Positions 50,705-61,040 of a DNA stretch of 64,000 nucleotides are shown here, one piece after another (the stretch's first letter is position 1; each line of letters opens with the position of its first letter). Source of the DNA: Halotalea alkalilenta DSM 17697 (GTDB lineage Bacteria; Pseudomonadota; Gammaproteobacteria; Pseudomonadales; Halomonadaceae); NCBI RefSeq assembly GCF_000621205.1, contig NZ_KK211233.1:84537-148536 (forward strand), written 5' to 3'. A program made the position numbers and the translations under genes. A model generated the notes under the pieces. That model was not told the origin of the DNA, ran no database searches, and saw only the letters and a list, made by a program, of their open reading frames with translations.

Positions 50705-53700
50705 ATGCTCGAACTGCGAGGTGCGAGTGCACTTTCTGCGTTCCGTCACGCCAAACTGCTCGATCGCCTGCGCCAAGCGGCGCCGGACATCGAGGCGCTG
50801 TTCGCCCATTACATCTACTTCGTCGATCTGCATGGCGAGCTGGATGCGCTGAGCCGTGCGCGGCTTGCCGAGCTGCTGGGGGCCAGCGATGAGCGTGCCG
50901 CCGCTGGAGAAGGCGCGCTCTACCTGGTGGTGCCGCGCCTCGGCACGCTGTCGCCTTGGTCGTCGAAGGCCAGTGAGATCGTGCGCAACTGCGGTCTCGA
51001 CGGCGTGGCGCGGGTCGAGCGGGGCATCGCCTACCGGGTTTCCACCCGCAGCCTGCCGAGTGCCGAGCAGTCGCAGGCGATCGCCGCGGTGCTGCACGAC
51101 CGCATGACCCAGACGGTGCTGTTCGACTCGAGCGACGCGGCCAAGCTGTTCGAACAGCACGTGCCGCGGCCGCTCGCCGAGGTCGAGGTGATCGAGCAGG
51201 GGCGCGCGGCGCTCGAGCAGGCCAACAAGCGCCTCGGGCTGGCGCTGGCCGATGACGAGATCGACTATCTGGTCGAGGCCTTCCAGGGGCTCGGACGCAA
51301 CCCGACCGACGTCGAACTGATGATGTTCGCCCAGGCCAACTCCGAACACTGCCGGCACAAGATCTTCAATGCCGACTGGACGATCGACGGCGCGCCCCAG
51401 CCGCGCTCGCTGTTCAAGATGATCCGCAACACCCATGAGCGCTCCCCCGAGGGGGTGCTGTCGGCCTACAGCGACAACGCGGCGATCATCCAAGGGCCCG
51501 AGGCCGGACGCTTCTTCCCCGATCCAGAGAGCCGGGTCTACGGCGCGCATCCAGAGGCCGTGCACATCCTGATGAAGGTGGAGACCCACAACCACCCGAC
51601 CGCGATCGCTCCCTATCCGGGGGCGGCGACCGGTGCCGGTGGCGAGATCCGTGACGAGGGCGCCACCGGGATCGGCGGCAAACCGAAGGCGGGGCTGACC
51701 GGTTTCAGCGTTTCCAACCTGCGCATCCCCGACTTCGTCCAGCCCTGGGAAACGCACGACTACGGGCGCCCGGAGCGGATCAAGAGCGCGCTCGATATCA
51801 TGATCGAGGGGCCGATCGGCGGGGCCGCGTTCAACAATGAATTCGGCCGTCCCAATCTGGCCGGCTACTTCCGTACTCTCGAGATCGATGCGGTGGGCGC
51901 CAACGGTATCGAGCGGCGCGGCTACCACAAGCCGATCATGATCGCCGGCGGCTACGGTAACGTCCGCCCCGGGCACGTCGACAAGCGCGAGATTCCGGTG
52001 GGCGCCAAGCTGATCGTCCTCGGTGGGCCGGCGATGCTGATCGGGCTGGGCGGTGGCGCCGCCTCTTCGGTCGCCTCCGGCGGTTCCGAAGCGGCGCTCG
52101 ACTTCGCCTCGGTGCAGCGCGACAACGCCGAGATGGAGCGCCGCGCCCAGGAGGCGATCGACCGCTGCTGGGCGCTGGGTGAGGACAATCCGATCCGCTT
52201 CATCCACGACGTCGGCGCGGGTGGACTCTCCAACGCCCTGCCCGAGCTGGTCAAGGACGGTGGGCGCGGTGGACTGTTCGACCTGGCCGCGGTACCCAGC
52301 GCCGAGCCGGGGATGAGCCCGCTCGAGCTTTGGTGCAACGAGTCCCAGGAGCGCTACGTACTGGCGGTGGCGGCGGACGATCTCGCGCGCTTCGATGCGA
52401 TCTGCGCCCGCGAGCGTGCGCCCTATGCGGTGGTCGGCGAGGCGCTCGAGGCACACACGCTGACCGTGCGTGACGGTCGTATCGAGCGGGCCGGGGCGAG
52501 CGAGCGCGCGCCGATCGACCTGCCGATGAGCGTACTGTTCGGCAAGCCGCCGAAGATGTCGCGCAGCTTCGAGCGCCAGTCGCTCGAGCTGCCGGGGGTG
52601 GACCTGGAGAATCTCGATCTGCGCGAGGCGTTCGAGCGCGTGCTCAGGCTGCCCGCGGTGGCGTCCAAGAGCTTTTTGATCACCATCGGCGACCGCTCGA
52701 TCACAGGCATGGTCGCCCGCGACCAGATGGTCGGCCCCTGGCAGGTACCAGTGGCGGACTGCGCGGTCACCACCAGTGCCTTCGACACCCATGCGGGCGA
52801 GGCGATGGCGATGGGCGAGCGCACGCCGAGCGCGATGATCGACGCCGCCGCCTCGGCGCGCATGGCGGTCGCCGAGACGATCACCAACCTCGCCGCCGCG
52901 CGGATTGGCAAGATCCAGGACATCAAGCTGTCGGCCAACTGGATGAGCGCCGCCGATCATCCTGGCGAGAACCAGGCGCTGTTCGATGCCGTCCACGCGG
53001 TCGGTATGGAGCTCTGCCCGGCGCTCGGCATCGCGATCCCGGTGGGCAAGGACTCGATGTCGATGCGCACGGTGTGGCGCGACGAAGAAGAAAACCGCGA
53101 TAAATCGGTCACCGCGCCGCTGTCGCTGATCGTCTCCGGCTTCGCCCCGGTACTCGATGCGATGGCCACGCTCACCCCGGAGCTTGCGCGTGACGAACCC
53201 AGCGTGCTGCTGCTGATCGATCTTGGCCGAGGGCGCCAGCGCCTCGGCGGCTCGGCGCTGGCGCAGGTATACGGTCAGGTGGGCAGCGAGTGTCCCGATC
53301 TCGACTCGAGCGACGATCTCGCCGCGTTCTTCGCCGCCATCCAGGCGCTCAACGCCGAGGGCAGGCTGCTCGCTTACCACGACCGCAGCGACGGTGGACT
53401 GGCGGTGACGCTTGCCGAGATGGCCTTCGCTGGCCGCCTCGGCCTCGAGGTCGCGCTCGATTCGATCGTCGAAGAGCCCCACGGGGTCGCGGCGGCGCTG
53501 TTCAACGAAGAGCCGGGGGCGGTGATCCAGGTGCGCGCCGACGATCTCGAAGCGGTGCAGGCTCGCTTGGTCGAGGCAGGGCTCGGGGATGCTTGTCACC
53601 CGATCGCGCTGCCGCGCGACGACGACCGGCTGAGCTTCACCCTGTTCGGCGAAGCGCTGCTCGAGCTGCCGCGTGCCGTAGGGCAGCGGATCTGGGCCGA

Positions 53701-54628
53701 GACCAGCTATCGCATCCAGGCGCTGCGTGACAATCCCGAATGCGCGCAGCAGGAATTCGATGCGCTGCTCGACGAGCGCGATCCTGGGCTCAATGCGAGC
53801 CTCGGCTTCGACGTCGACGAGGATATCGCCGCGCCCTATCTCGGCCTGGCTACCCGGCCGAGGGTCGCGATCCTGCGCGAGCAGGGCGTCAACGGCCAGC
53901 TCGAGATGGCGGCCTGCTTCGATCACGCCGGCTTCGAGGCCGTCGACGTGCACATGTCCGATCTGCTCGAAGGTCGCATCAGCCTTGAAGAGTTCAAGGG
54001 TCTGGTCGCCTGCGGCGGTTTCTCCTACGGCGACGTGCTCGGCGCCGGCGGCGGCTGGGCCAAGTCGATCCTCTATCACGGGCAGGTGCGCGATCAGTTC
54101 GCCAGCTTCTTCGAGCGTGCCGACAGCTTCTCGCTCGGGGTCTGCAACGGTTGCCAGATGCTCTCCCAGCTCTCCGAGCTGATTCCCGGCGCCGAGCAGT
54201 GGCCGCGCTTCGTGCGCAACCGGTCGGAGCAGTTCGAGGCGCGTGTATCGATGGTCCAGGTAGAGAAATCCCCAGCGGTGCTGCTCGCCGGCATGGAAGG
54301 CTCGCGCATGCCGATCGCGGTCGCCCACGGTGAAGGCCTGGCCCAGTTCCGTGATGATGGCCACCTGCGCTCGATCCAGAGCCATGGGCAGGTCGCGCTG
54401 CGCTACGTCGATAACCTCGGCAGCGCCACCACTCGCTATCCGGCCAACCCCAACGGCTCTCCCTCCGGGATCACCGGGCTGACCACGCCTGACGGCCGGG
54501 TGCTGATCATGATGCCTCACCCCGAGCGCGTCGCCCGTGCGGTCACCAACTCATGGCGCCCGCGCGAGTGGCGCCGGGACGGCGCTTGGATGCGGATCTT
54601 CCGTAACGCACGGCGCTTCGTCGACTGA
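50705..54628 (+). CDS. purL: phosphoribosylformylglycinamidine synthase, single-chain
   Basis: Start at the ATG of [20 protein letters not shown] (1307 residues; E. coli 1295). The large synthetase part has the FGAM signatures ([38 protein letters not shown] written here as two overlapping blocks, and [11 protein letters not shown]). The C-terminal glutaminase has nucleophile C1147 ([10 protein letters not shown]) and a final MPHPER. It carries out the fourth step of purine synthesis. It is monocistronic, with a long terminator stem immediately after. Confidence 0.95.
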   Translation: MLELRGASALSAFRHAKLLDRLRQAAPDIEALFAHYIYFVDLHGELDALSRARLAELLGASDERAAAGEGALYLVVPRLGTLSPWSSKASEIVRNCGLDGVARVERGIAYRVSTRSLPSAEQSQAIAAVLHDRMTQTVLFDSSDAAKLFEQHVPRPLAEVEVIEQGRAALEQANKRLGLALADDEIDYLVEAFQGLGRNPTDVELMMFAQANSEHCRHKIFNADWTIDGAPQPRSLFKMIRNTHERSPEGVLSAYSDNAAIIQGPEAGRFFPDPESRVYGAHPEAVHILMKVETHNHPTAIAPYPGAATGAGGEIRDEGATGIGGKPKAGLTGFSVSNLRIPDFVQPWETHDYGRPERIKSALDIMIEGPIGGAAFNNEFGRPNLAGYFRTLEIDAVGANGIERRGYHKPIMIAGGYGNVRPGHVDKREIPVGAKLIVLGGPAMLIGLGGGAASSVASGGSEAALDFASVQRDNAEMERRAQEAIDRCWALGEDNPIRFIHDVGAGGLSNALPELVKDGGRGGLFDLAAVPSAEPGMSPLELWCNESQERYVLAVAADDLARFDAICARERAPYAVVGEALEAHTLTVRDGRIERAGASERAPIDLPMSVLFGKPPKMSRSFERQSLELPGVDLENLDLREAFERVLRLPAVASKSFLITIGDRSITGMVARDQMVGPWQVPVADCAVTTSAFDTHAGEAMAMGERTPSAMIDAAASARMAVAETITNLAAARIGKIQDIKLSANWMSAADHPGENQALFDAVHAVGMELCPALGIAIPVGKDSMSMRTVWRDEEENRDKSVTAPLSLIVSGFAPVLDAMATLTPELARDEPSVLLLIDLGRGRQRLGGSALAQVYGQVGSECPDLDSSDDLAAFFAAIQALNAEGRLLAYHDRSDGGLAVTLAEMAFAGRLGLEVALDSIVEEPHGVAAALFNEEPGAVIQVRADDLEAVQARLVEAGLGDACHPIALPRDDDRLSFTLFGEALLELPRAVGQRIWAETSYRIQALRDNPECAQQEFDALLDERDPGLNASLGFDVDEDIAAPYLGLATRPRVAILREQGVNGQLEMAACFDHAGFEAVDVHMSDLLEGRISLEEFKGLVACGGFSYGDVLGAGGGWAKSILYHGQVRDQFASFFERADSFSLGVCNGCQMLSQLSELIPGAEQWPRFVRNRSEQFEARVSMVQVEKSPAVLLAGMEGSRMPIAVAHGEGLAQFRDDGHLRSIQSHGQVALRYVDNLGSATTRYPANPNGSPSGITGLTTPDGRVLIMMPHPERVARAVTNSWRPREWRRDGAWMRIFRNARRFVD

Positions 54629-54655
54629 TCCCGCTGCTCCATTCAAGCGTCGATA

Positions 54656-54689
54656 AAGAGCCGGGAGCGCGACAGCGCTCCCGGCTCTT
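54656..54689 (+). terminator. purL terminator
   Basis: A perfect 15-bp stem (54656-54670 and 54675-54689, loop GACA), followed by CGCTTCATT. U-poor but very stable; it lies between convergent purL and the monooxygenase gene and may act both ways. Confidence 0.75.
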
Positions 54690-54718
54690 CGCTTCATTCG
54701 CCTTGCCTGGTCGCGCTC

Positions 54719-55012
54719 TCAGGTATGAAAGAAATGCACCCGCTTGTCGGTGACCATCGACTCGCTGCCGTCGCGGAAGGGGATGTAGTGGGGCATCTGG
54801 AGGTGGGACTCGAACGCTGCGCGGTCATCGTAGACCTCGTGGAGCACCACCAGGTTGGGGTCCTCCTCACTGATCAGCAGGTCGAACTGGTGACAGCCGG
54901 GCTCATTGGCTACCGAGGCGCGAGCGTCCTCCCGGGCGAGTTCGAGGAAGCGTTCGCGATCCTGCGGTTTGAGATCGAACTCAGCGATGACGACGAATCG
55001 GGATGCACTCAT
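54719..55012 (-). CDS. antibiotic-biosynthesis-monooxygenase (ABM) domain protein
   Basis: A 97-residue one-domain protein of the ABM/YgiN ferredoxin-like fold: FVVIAEFDLKPQDRERFLEL at the start, EPGCHQFDLL, and FHLHEVYDDRAAFESHLQMPHY-like end (LHEVYDDRAAFESHLQ). Members act as quinol monooxygenases or isomerase-like enzymes and form dimers. No substrate is readable. It stands alone after a convergent terminator. Confidence 0.82.
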   Translation of the reverse strand: MSASRFVVIAEFDLKPQDRERFLELAREDARASVANEPGCHQFDLLISEEDPNLVVLHEVYDDRAAFESHLQMPHYIPFRDGSESMVTDKRVHFFHT

Positions 55013-55086
55013 GCGTTGGACTCCTGAGAATGATCTTGAACAGGAGTCTCACTCTAGCAGCCCGTCGCGCACCGCGCAGCGATCGA

Positions 55087-55500
55087 TCAGTGCAGTCGCG
55101 GTGCGGCGCCGGGACCGAGCTCGCTGTGCAGCTCGGCGGTGGCGCTGTTGATCAGTTCGATCATGCCCGGCACCATCGAAGCGCCTAGCTCCGGGGTCTC
55201 GACGAACTGCTCGACGCTGACGTGGATCGCATCGTTTTGCAACAGCAGCTTCACCGCCTTTAGTCGATTCATCACCCGATTGGCGGCCTCGAGCACCCCG
55301 CTTCGCATCGTATGGGTATCCAGCGGCCAAGCGTGGGGAAGCATCAGCTGGAAGAAGGTCGACTCGTCCTCGGCCACCACCAGGACGTAGTCGAGCCCAT
55401 CCCGGCTGATCCGCAATGCGTTGGTGTCGACCGCTACGGCGTCGATGCCGGCACCTTCCATGGCTTCCAGATAGTGTTCGAGCGCTGGATTGGGTTGCAT
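55087..55500 (-). CDS. small YbjN-like/chaperone-like protein of unknown function
   Basis: A 137-residue acidic protein with an alpha/beta pattern ([51 protein letters not shown]) resembling the YbjN / type III chaperone-like fold. No enzyme motif is present. It is divergent from radD; the 75-base spacer holds both starts. Assignment to a family is tentative. Confidence 0.6.
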   Translation of the reverse strand: MQPNPALEHYLEAMEGAGIDAVAVDTNALRISRDGLDYVLVVAEDESTFFQLMLPHAWPLDTHTMRSGVLEAANRVMNRLKAVKLLLQNDAIHVSVEQFVETPELGASMVPGMIELINSATAELHSELGPGAAPRLH

Positions 55501-55575
55501 CGTCTCTCCCCGTTAATATGGCCTCCCATTATAGTCCCGCCTGCCAGCGCGGGAAGCCGACCGACCGGAGCATCG

Positions 55576-57396
55576 ATGAGCCTTCCTTCGTCACCCCCGG
55601 TGCTGCGCCCCTACCAGCGCGAGGCCGTGGCTCGCGCGGTGGCGCACTTTCGCGCCGTCGATGATCCCGCCGTGGTGGTGCTGCCCACCGGCAGCGGTAA
55701 GTCGCTGGTGATCGCCGAGCTCGCTCGGCTCGCGCGTGGCCGGGTGCTGGTGCTGGCCCATGTGCGCGAGCTGGTCGAGCAGAACCACGCCAAGTATCTT
55801 GCCTATGGGCTCGAGGCCGACATCTACAGCGCCGGACTCAAGCGTAAGGAGAATGCGCGCCAGGTGGTGTTCGCTTCGGTCCAGTCGGTGGTCAATGGGG
55901 TCGATGCGTTCGCTTCGGGCGATTTCACCCTGCTGGTGATCGACGAATGCCACCGGGTCGAGATGCGCGATCTCGAACGCGCGCGCGCCAACAAGCCGGC
56001 GAGCTACCAGCGGGTGATCGAAGCGCTGCGCGGGGCCAATCCCAGGCTCAAGGTGCTCGGCCTCACCGCGACGCCGTTCCGCCTCGGCCAGGGGTTCATC
56101 TATCACCGTCACTACCACGGCATGGTGCGCGGTGACGAGCGCGCGTTCTTCCGCGACTGCGTGTTCGAACTGCCGCTGCGCTGGATGGTTCGCCAAGGGT
56201 ATCTCTGCGAGCCGAAGCGGATCGACGCGGCGATCGAGGGCTATGACTTCTCCCGGCTGATGCCGGAAGAGCATGGCCGTTTCCGCGAGCCGGAGCTCGA
56301 TCGGGTGGTGCGCGGCCATCGCGCGACGCCGGGAATCGTCGGCGAGGTGGTGGCTCGCGCGGCGGATCGCCAGGGGGTGATGCTGTTCGCCGCCAGCGTC
56401 GATCACGCCAAGGAGATACTCGCCCTGCTGCCCGAGGGCGAGGCGGCGCTGGTCACCGGCGATACCGAAGCCTCGATGCGCGCGGCGTCGATCCAAGCGT
56501 TCAAGGCGCGCGCGCTCAAGTACCTGGTCAATGTCTCGGTACTGACCACCGGGTTCGATGCGCCCCATGTCGATCTGATCGCGATTCTGCGCCCGACCGA
56601 ATCGGTCGGGCTCTATCAGCAGATCGTCGGACGTGGCCTGCGTCTGGCTCCCGGCAAGCGCGACTGCCTGATCCTCGATTACGCCGGCAATCCTTGGGAT
56701 CTCTACGCGCCGGAGGTCAACGATCCGCGCCCCGCCGCCGATACCGAGCCGGTTCAGGTGGCATGTCCCGCGTGCGGTTGGGCCAACCTGTTCTGGGGCC
56801 GGCGCGATGGCGAACTGGTGGTGGAGCATTTCGGCCGACGCTGCCAGGGCTTGGTCGAGGACGCCCAGGGCAGACGCTCGCAGTGCGACTTTCGCTTTCG
56901 CTACAAGAGCTGCCCTCACTGCGACGGTGAGAACGATATCGCCGCCAGGCGCTGTGGCCACTGCGACGGTGTGCTGGTCGACGCCGACGACAAGCTCAAG
57001 GCGGCGCTCGGGCTGCGCGACGCCAAGGTGTTGAGGGTGGCGTTGATGCGCATCGAGCAGAGCGTCAACGGCCGCGGCGCGGCGCGCCTCAGGATTGGCT
57101 ACTTCGACGAGGAGGGCGAGAGCGTGGTCGAGTGGTTCGCCCTCGATACCCAGGCGCAGCGCTATGCCTTCCAGCGCGTGTTCATCGAGCGCCATCTCGC
57201 CGCGCCAGGGAGCGGCTGGCAGCCGCAAGGGATCGACGAGGTGATCGCCGGCCGGCATCGGCTGCGTGCGCCGGATTTCGTCATCGCTCGCCGTACGGGG
57301 CGCTACTGGCAGCTGCGCGAGAAAATCTTCGACTACGCTATGCAGGGTGGGCGCCGGCGCCTTGCGGAAAGCGCCGGCGCCGAGCGGGTGATGTAG
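55576..57396 (+). CDS. radD: RadD (YejH)-type DEAD/DEAH helicase
   Basis: Start at the ATG of [20 protein letters not shown], after CGGAG; 606 residues (E. coli RadD 586). Superfamily 2 motifs: Walker A LPTGSGKS (about 34-41), DECH at 123-126, TATPFR, and the C-terminal RecA-like [19 protein letters not shown] and QIVGRGLR. A zinc-finger region ([20 protein letters not shown]) follows, as in RadD, which works with RecA in recombinational repair. The gene directly precedes the pqq locus but has its own reading context. Confidence 0.9.
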   Translation: MSLPSSPPVLRPYQREAVARAVAHFRAVDDPAVVVLPTGSGKSLVIAELARLARGRVLVLAHVRELVEQNHAKYLAYGLEADIYSAGLKRKENARQVVFASVQSVVNGVDAFASGDFTLLVIDECHRVEMRDLERARANKPASYQRVIEALRGANPRLKVLGLTATPFRLGQGFIYHRHYHGMVRGDERAFFRDCVFELPLRWMVRQGYLCEPKRIDAAIEGYDFSRLMPEEHGRFREPELDRVVRGHRATPGIVGEVVARAADRQGVMLFAASVDHAKEILALLPEGEAALVTGDTEASMRAASIQAFKARALKYLVNVSVLTTGFDAPHVDLIAILRPTESVGLYQQIVGRGLRLAPGKRDCLILDYAGNPWDLYAPEVNDPRPAADTEPVQVACPACGWANLFWGRRDGELVVEHFGRRCQGLVEDAQGRRSQCDFRFRYKSCPHCDGENDIAARRCGHCDGVLVDADDKLKAALGLRDAKVLRVALMRIEQSVNGRGAARLRIGYFDEEGESVVEWFALDTQAQRYAFQRVFIERHLAAPGSGWQPQGIDEVIAGRHRLRAPDFVIARRTGRYWQLREKIFDYAMQGGRRRLAESAGAERVM

Positions 57397-57609
57397 CGAA
57401 CGAATGGGAGAGCGTCGAAAAACGAAACCTTGTAGATGCGACTTGTTGTCGATAGCGCAGGCTGGTAACTTTCTTACGCTTATCGCCAGTCTGCCCCTTC
57501 GGGCATCGCGCTTGGGATCCTGAGCTTGGTTAAGCTCCAGCATAGTGCGGTGTGCCACTTTAGGTAGTCGGGTACCCGTCCTTAACCTTCCCCCTCGAGG
57601 AGAGCCGAG
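57397..57609 (+). promoter_or_regulatory. leader region of the pqq operon
   Basis: A 213-base spacer without a gene. It has a small stem GAGCTT-GGTT-AAGCTC (57522-57537), a CATAGT that may be a -10 (57540-57545) and GAGGAG about six bases before pqqA. No clear -35 was found. Confidence 0.4.
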
Positions 57610-57687
57610 ATGAAATGGCACGCCCCCAAGATCGAAGAAATCTGCATCGCCCTTGAAATCAACGATTACCTGCCGGCCGAATTTTGA
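57610..57687 (+). CDS. pqqA: PQQ precursor peptide PqqA
   Basis: A 25-residue peptide, too short for most gene finders: it starts MKWHAPKIEEIC and ends LPAEF. It carries the Glu-x3-Tyr pair (E16 and Y20 in EINDY) that PqqE crosslinks to form the PQQ skeleton. GAGGAG is just upstream. Its stop overlaps the probable TTG start of pqqB. The N-terminus MKW and EICIALEI fit the shorter PqqA type rather than the MWTKP type. Confidence 0.93.
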   Translation: MKWHAPKIEEICIALEINDYLPAEF

Positions 57688-58631
57688 GCCAAGGTCTGTC
57701 GTTGGGCACCGCGGACGGGTCTTCCCCGTCCGCTTTGCGTTTGTTGGTGCTGGGCGCCGCCGCTGGCGGCGGTGCGCCGCAGTGGAACTGCCGCTGCTCG
57801 GTTTGCGCGCGGGCATGGCGCGGTGACGCCGAGGTCGTGCCGCGCACCCAGGCATCTATCGCCGTCTCGCTCGACGGCGAACGCTGGACGCTGATCGACT
57901 GTGCCCCCGAGGTGCTCGCCCAGATTCAGCGTAACCCAGAACTCCATCCGCGCGGCCCGCGCCATTCGCCGATCGAAGCGGTGGTGCTGACCGGCGGCGA
58001 TATCGACCATATCGCCGGGCTCTTGAGCCTGCGCGAAGGCACGCCCTTCACGCTCTATGCCAGCGGAGAGCTACAGCGCACGCTGGCCGACAACCGTGTG
58101 TTCGATGTGCTGCGTCCAGAGGTGGTGACTCGCACCGCGCTGGAGCTCGACACCTGGCTGATTTTGCCGGGCGGTGTCGAGGCCAGGGTCTTCGCGGTGC
58201 CTGGCAAAGCGGCGCTCTACCAGCCCGGTGAGGGCGAGGGGATCGGCGCCGAGGGCGAGACCACGGTCGGCATCGAGCTGTGTCACGCAGGCCGCAGGCT
58301 CTACTACGTGCCCGGCTGCGCACGCTTGTCCCCGGCGCTGGCCGCCCGCCTCGAGGGCGCCGACGTGGTACTGTTCGACGGCACCCTGTGGCGCGACGAC
58401 GAGCTGATCCGCGAAGGGCTCGGCCACAAGACCGGCGCGCGAATGGGCCACCTGTCGATGTCGGGCCCGGATGGCTCGATCGCCGCGCTCGCACCGCTCG
58501 GCATCCGCCGCAAGGTGTTCGTGCACATCAACAACAGCAATCCGGTATTGGTCGAGCACGGCGCCGAGCGTCGCGAGGCCGAGCGTGCCGGCTGGGAAAT
58601 CGCCTTCGATGGCATGCAGATCGTTCTCTGA
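57684..58631 (+). CDS. pqqB: PqqB, PQQ biosynthesis oxygenase
   Basis: The frame opens at a TTG overlapping the pqqA stop (315 residues); other TTG codons at 57735 and 57741, directly before LLVLGAAAGGG, are plausible because family members begin close to that block. The metallo-beta-lactamase-like fold shows GAAAGGGAPQWNCRCSVC, VLTGGDIDHIAGLL and GARMGHLSMSGPDGS. PqqB is reported to be an iron-dependent hydroxylase acting on the crosslinked Glu-Tyr intermediate. A terminator-like stem lies inside its first codons. Confidence 0.92.
   Translation: MSQGLSLGTADGSSPSALRLLVLGAAAGGGAPQWNCRCSVCARAWRGDAEVVPRTQASIAVSLDGERWTLIDCAPEVLAQIQRNPELHPRGPRHSPIEAVVLTGGDIDHIAGLLSLREGTPFTLYASGELQRTLADNRVFDVLRPEVVTRTALELDTWLILPGGVEARVFAVPGKAALYQPGEGEGIGAEGETTVGIELCHAGRRLYYVPGCARLSPALAARLEGADVVLFDGTLWRDDELIREGLGHKTGARMGHLSMSGPDGSIAALAPLGIRRKVFVHINNSNPVLVEHGAERREAERAGWEIAFDGMQIVL
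57711..57733 (+). terminator. terminator-like attenuator hairpin between pqqA and the pqqB core
   Basis: GCGGACGGG (57711-57719), loop TCTTC, CCCGTCCGC (57725-57733), followed by TTTGCGTTTGTT. The stem is perfect and would lower read-through so that pqqA mRNA exceeds the rest. Confidence 0.65.
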
Positions 58632-58720
58632 AGGCCCGCCCGCCATCGTAGCCCTCTTCGTCGCAAGGTTTTTCGCATCTAGCGCCGCTTTTCGCCCCGG
58701 GATGGGGCGAAGGCAAGAAC

Positions 58721-58746
58721 ATGAGCCAAGAGCATGAGCCAAGAAT
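58721..58746 (+). repeat. 13-bp tandem duplication at the pqqC start
   Basis: ATGAGCCAAGA begins at 58721 and again at 58734, a 13-base period. AAGG (58710-58713) is seven bases before the first ATG, which is out of frame with pqqC, and 20 bases before the true ATG. Confidence 0.85.
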
Positions 58747-59498
58747 TCGAGCCAAGAGACATCCGCTCCCCGCTCAGCGCCGATCAGCTCGAGGTCGAGC
58801 TGCGCGCGATCGGCGAGGCGCGCTATCACCACCGCCACCCGTTCCAGCTCGCGCTGCAAAACGGTGAATTGAGCAAGGCGCAGGTCCAGGCATGGGCGCT
58901 GAATCGCTACTACTACCAGTCGATGATCCCGATAAAGGATGCAAGCCTGATGGCGCGCCTGCATGATCCCGAGCTTCGCCGTGAATGGCGCCAGCGGATC
59001 ATCGACCACGATGGCCATGGTCCTGGCGAGGGCGGTATCCAGCGCTGGCTGGCGCTCACCGACGGCCTCGGGCTCGATCGCGAAATGGTGGTCTCGACCG
59101 GTAAGATCCTGCCGGCCACCCGTTTCGCGGTGGAGGCCTACGTGCATTTCGTCCGCGAGCGCCCGCTGGTGGAGGCGATCGCTTCGTCGTTGACCGAGCT
59201 GTTCTCACCGCTGGTGATCAATACCCGGGTCTCGGGCATGCTCGCTCACTACGACTTCGTCTCCGAGCAGACCCTGGCCTACTTCAAGCCGAGGATGACC
59301 CAGGCGCCGCGCGATGCCGACTTCGCCCTCGACTACGTCAAGCGCCATGCGCTCAGGGTCGACCAGCAGCAGGGCGTGCTGGCGGCGCTCCGGTTCAAGT
59401 GCGATGTGCTTTGGAGCATGCTCGACGCGCTCGACTACGCCTATGTCGCGCCGCGGCGGATTCCGCCCGGCGCCTTCGATCCCGAGGTGGACGGATGA
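58734..59498 (+). CDS. pqqC: PqqC, pyrroloquinoline-quinone synthase
   Basis: A 254-residue all-helical oxidase. YHHRHPFQLALQNGEL, NRYYYQSMIPIKDA, IIDHDGHGPGEGGIQRWL and SLTELFSPLVINTRV are PqqC signatures. It performs the last step, an eight-electron oxidation and ring closure with O2. Its ATG is the second copy of a duplicated start region and lacks a well-spaced ribosome site. The stop overlaps pqqD (ATGA). Confidence 0.93.
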   Translation: MSQEFEPRDIRSPLSADQLEVELRAIGEARYHHRHPFQLALQNGELSKAQVQAWALNRYYYQSMIPIKDASLMARLHDPELRREWRQRIIDHDGHGPGEGGIQRWLALTDGLGLDREMVVSTGKILPATRFAVEAYVHFVRERPLVEAIASSLTELFSPLVINTRVSGMLAHYDFVSEQTLAYFKPRMTQAPRDADFALDYVKRHALRVDQQQGVLAALRFKCDVLWSMLDALDYAYVAPRRIPPGAFDPEVDG

Positions 59499-59770
59499 GC
59501 GATCTGACCAGGACCCCGCAGCTGATCCGCGGGGTGCGGATGCGCGAGGATCCGGCGCGCGGTGGCTGGGTGCTGCTCGCTCCCGAGCGGGTGTTCAAGC
59601 TCGACGAGATCGGCCGCGAGATTCTCTCCAGGGTCGATGGCGAGCGCAGCCTGGAAACCATCGTCGCTTCGCTTGCCGCCGCCTTCGAGGCCGAGCCCGA
59701 GCGGATCGCGGCCGATGTGGTCGCCTTCCTCGATGGACTCGCCGAGCGCCAGGTGCTCGCGTTTCGCTGA
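59495..59770 (+). CDS. pqqD: PqqD, PqqA-binding chaperone
   Basis: A 91-residue protein starting [20 protein letters not shown]. The core [22 protein letters not shown] and helix [19 protein letters not shown] are PqqD. It binds PqqA and presents it to PqqE. It overlaps pqqC by four bases, and its stop (TGA 59768-59770) overlaps the ATG of a 4-codon ORF leading to pqqE. Confidence 0.93.
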   Translation: MSDLTRTPQLIRGVRMREDPARGGWVLLAPERVFKLDEIGREILSRVDGERSLETIVASLAAAFEAEPERIAADVVAFLDGLAERQVLAFR

Positions 59771-59784
59771 TGGAGGGTCGCTGA
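59770..59784 (+). other. four-codon bridging ORF between pqqD and pqqE
   Basis: ATG at 59770 overlaps the pqqD stop, the ORF encodes M-E-G-R, and its TGA (59782-59784) overlaps the pqqE ATG (59784). GGAGGG within it is the pqqE ribosome site. It may be chance, but it would let terminating ribosomes pass directly from pqqD to pqqE. Confidence 0.35.
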
Positions 59785-60905
59785 TGGGCATCCAGACCGA
59801 TCCGCGGCTGGCTTTCGCCGAGGCGGGTTCTCCCGTACCGATGGGGATGCTCTGCGAGCTGACCCACCGCTGCCCGCTGCAGTGCCCTTACTGCTCCAAT
59901 CCGCTCGAGCTCGAGCGCAAGAGCGCCGAGCTGGATGTCGAGGCCTGGTGCCGGGTGTTTCGTGAGGCCGCGGCGCTCGGCGTGCTCCAGGTGCATCTTT
60001 CCGGCGGCGAGCCGGCGGCGCGTCGCGATCTCGAGCAGATCGTCGAGGGCTGCCGCGATGCGGGTCTCTACGCCAACCTGATCACCGCGGGGGTCAATAT
60101 CGACCGCGCCCGGCTCGAGCGGCTCGAGGCCGCCGGGCTCGATCATGTCCAGCTGTCGTTCCAGGGCGCGGATGCCGAGACCACTGCGCTGGTCTCGCAC
60201 ATGAAGGATGCCCATTCGCGCAAGCGCGCCTTCGCTCGCGAAGTGGTCGATCTCGGCCTGCCGCTGACCATCAATGCGGTGATCCATCGCGCCAACATCG
60301 AGCAGATCGACGACTTCATCGCCCTGGCGCTGGAGTTTGGCGCCCGGCGCATCGAGATCGCCCATGCCCAGTACTACGGCTGGGCGCTGGCCAACCGCGC
60401 CGCGCTGATGCCGACCCGGGCGCAGACCGAGCGGGCGATCGCGCGGGTCGAGGCGGCGCGGGCAAGGCTCAAGGGCAGGCTGACCATCGACTCGGTGATT
60501 CCCGACTACCACGCCCGCTATCCCAAGGCGTGCATGAACGGCTGGGGGCGCCAGTCGATCAACGTCACCCCGGCCGGCAAGGTGCTGCCGTGCCACGCGG
60601 CGGAAACCATCCCCGGGCTCGAGTTCTGGAACGTGGCCGAGCACTCGCTTGGCGATATCTGGCGCGACTCGCCCGCGTTCGCCGCCTACCGCGGCACCTC
60701 TTGGATGAACGAGCGCTGCCGCAGCTGCGATCGCCGCGAGATAGACTGGGGCGGCTGCCGCTGCCAGGCGCTGGCGCTGACCGGCGACGCCTCCGAGACC
60801 GATCCGGTCTGCCAGCTCTCGCCCTACCACCAGCGGGTGCACCAGCTCGCGCAGGAGGAGAGCGTGCGGATCGTCGAGGGCTTTCGCTATCGGCGTCCCT
60901 CCTGA
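59784..60905 (+). CDS. pqqE: PqqE, radical SAM PqqA crosslinking enzyme
   Basis: Start at the ATG of [20 protein letters not shown], six bases after GGAGGG; 373 residues. The radical SAM cluster Cys are C30, C34 and C37 (RCPLQCPYC), followed by [12 protein letters not shown]. The C-terminal SPASM region has [26 protein letters not shown] and [17 protein letters not shown] for auxiliary clusters. It makes the Glu-Tyr carbon-carbon bond in PqqA. No peptidase gene (pqqF/G) follows. Confidence 0.95.
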   Translation: MGIQTDPRLAFAEAGSPVPMGMLCELTHRCPLQCPYCSNPLELERKSAELDVEAWCRVFREAAALGVLQVHLSGGEPAARRDLEQIVEGCRDAGLYANLITAGVNIDRARLERLEAAGLDHVQLSFQGADAETTALVSHMKDAHSRKRAFAREVVDLGLPLTINAVIHRANIEQIDDFIALALEFGARRIEIAHAQYYGWALANRAALMPTRAQTERAIARVEAARARLKGRLTIDSVIPDYHARYPKACMNGWGRQSINVTPAGKVLPCHAAETIPGLEFWNVAEHSLGDIWRDSPAFAAYRGTSWMNERCRSCDRREIDWGGCRCQALALTGDASETDPVCQLSPYHQRVHQLAQEESVRIVEGFRYRRPS

Positions 60906-61040
60906 GCCGGCTCGTGGCTCTCGTTTCGACGCCGCGCTCGCACGTGGCCCTGGGACGATGGCGGGGTAGTTGATAGACTGCCTCCCTCGACGCCGCGCGC
61001 CGGCCGAGCGACTTCGCCGCCCACTCCGCCTGAGCCCTGC

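Noticed and set aside
50402..54520. A 1372-codon open frame on the minus strand across purL
   Set aside because: It mirrors purL codon for codon, has the His/Arg/Glu-rich composition of antisense frames in GC-rich genes, no ribosome site and no recognisable domain.
57570..57577. GGGTACCC palindrome before pqqA as an operator
   Set aside because: An 8-base self-complementary string is expected by chance at this GC content and has no repeat partner.
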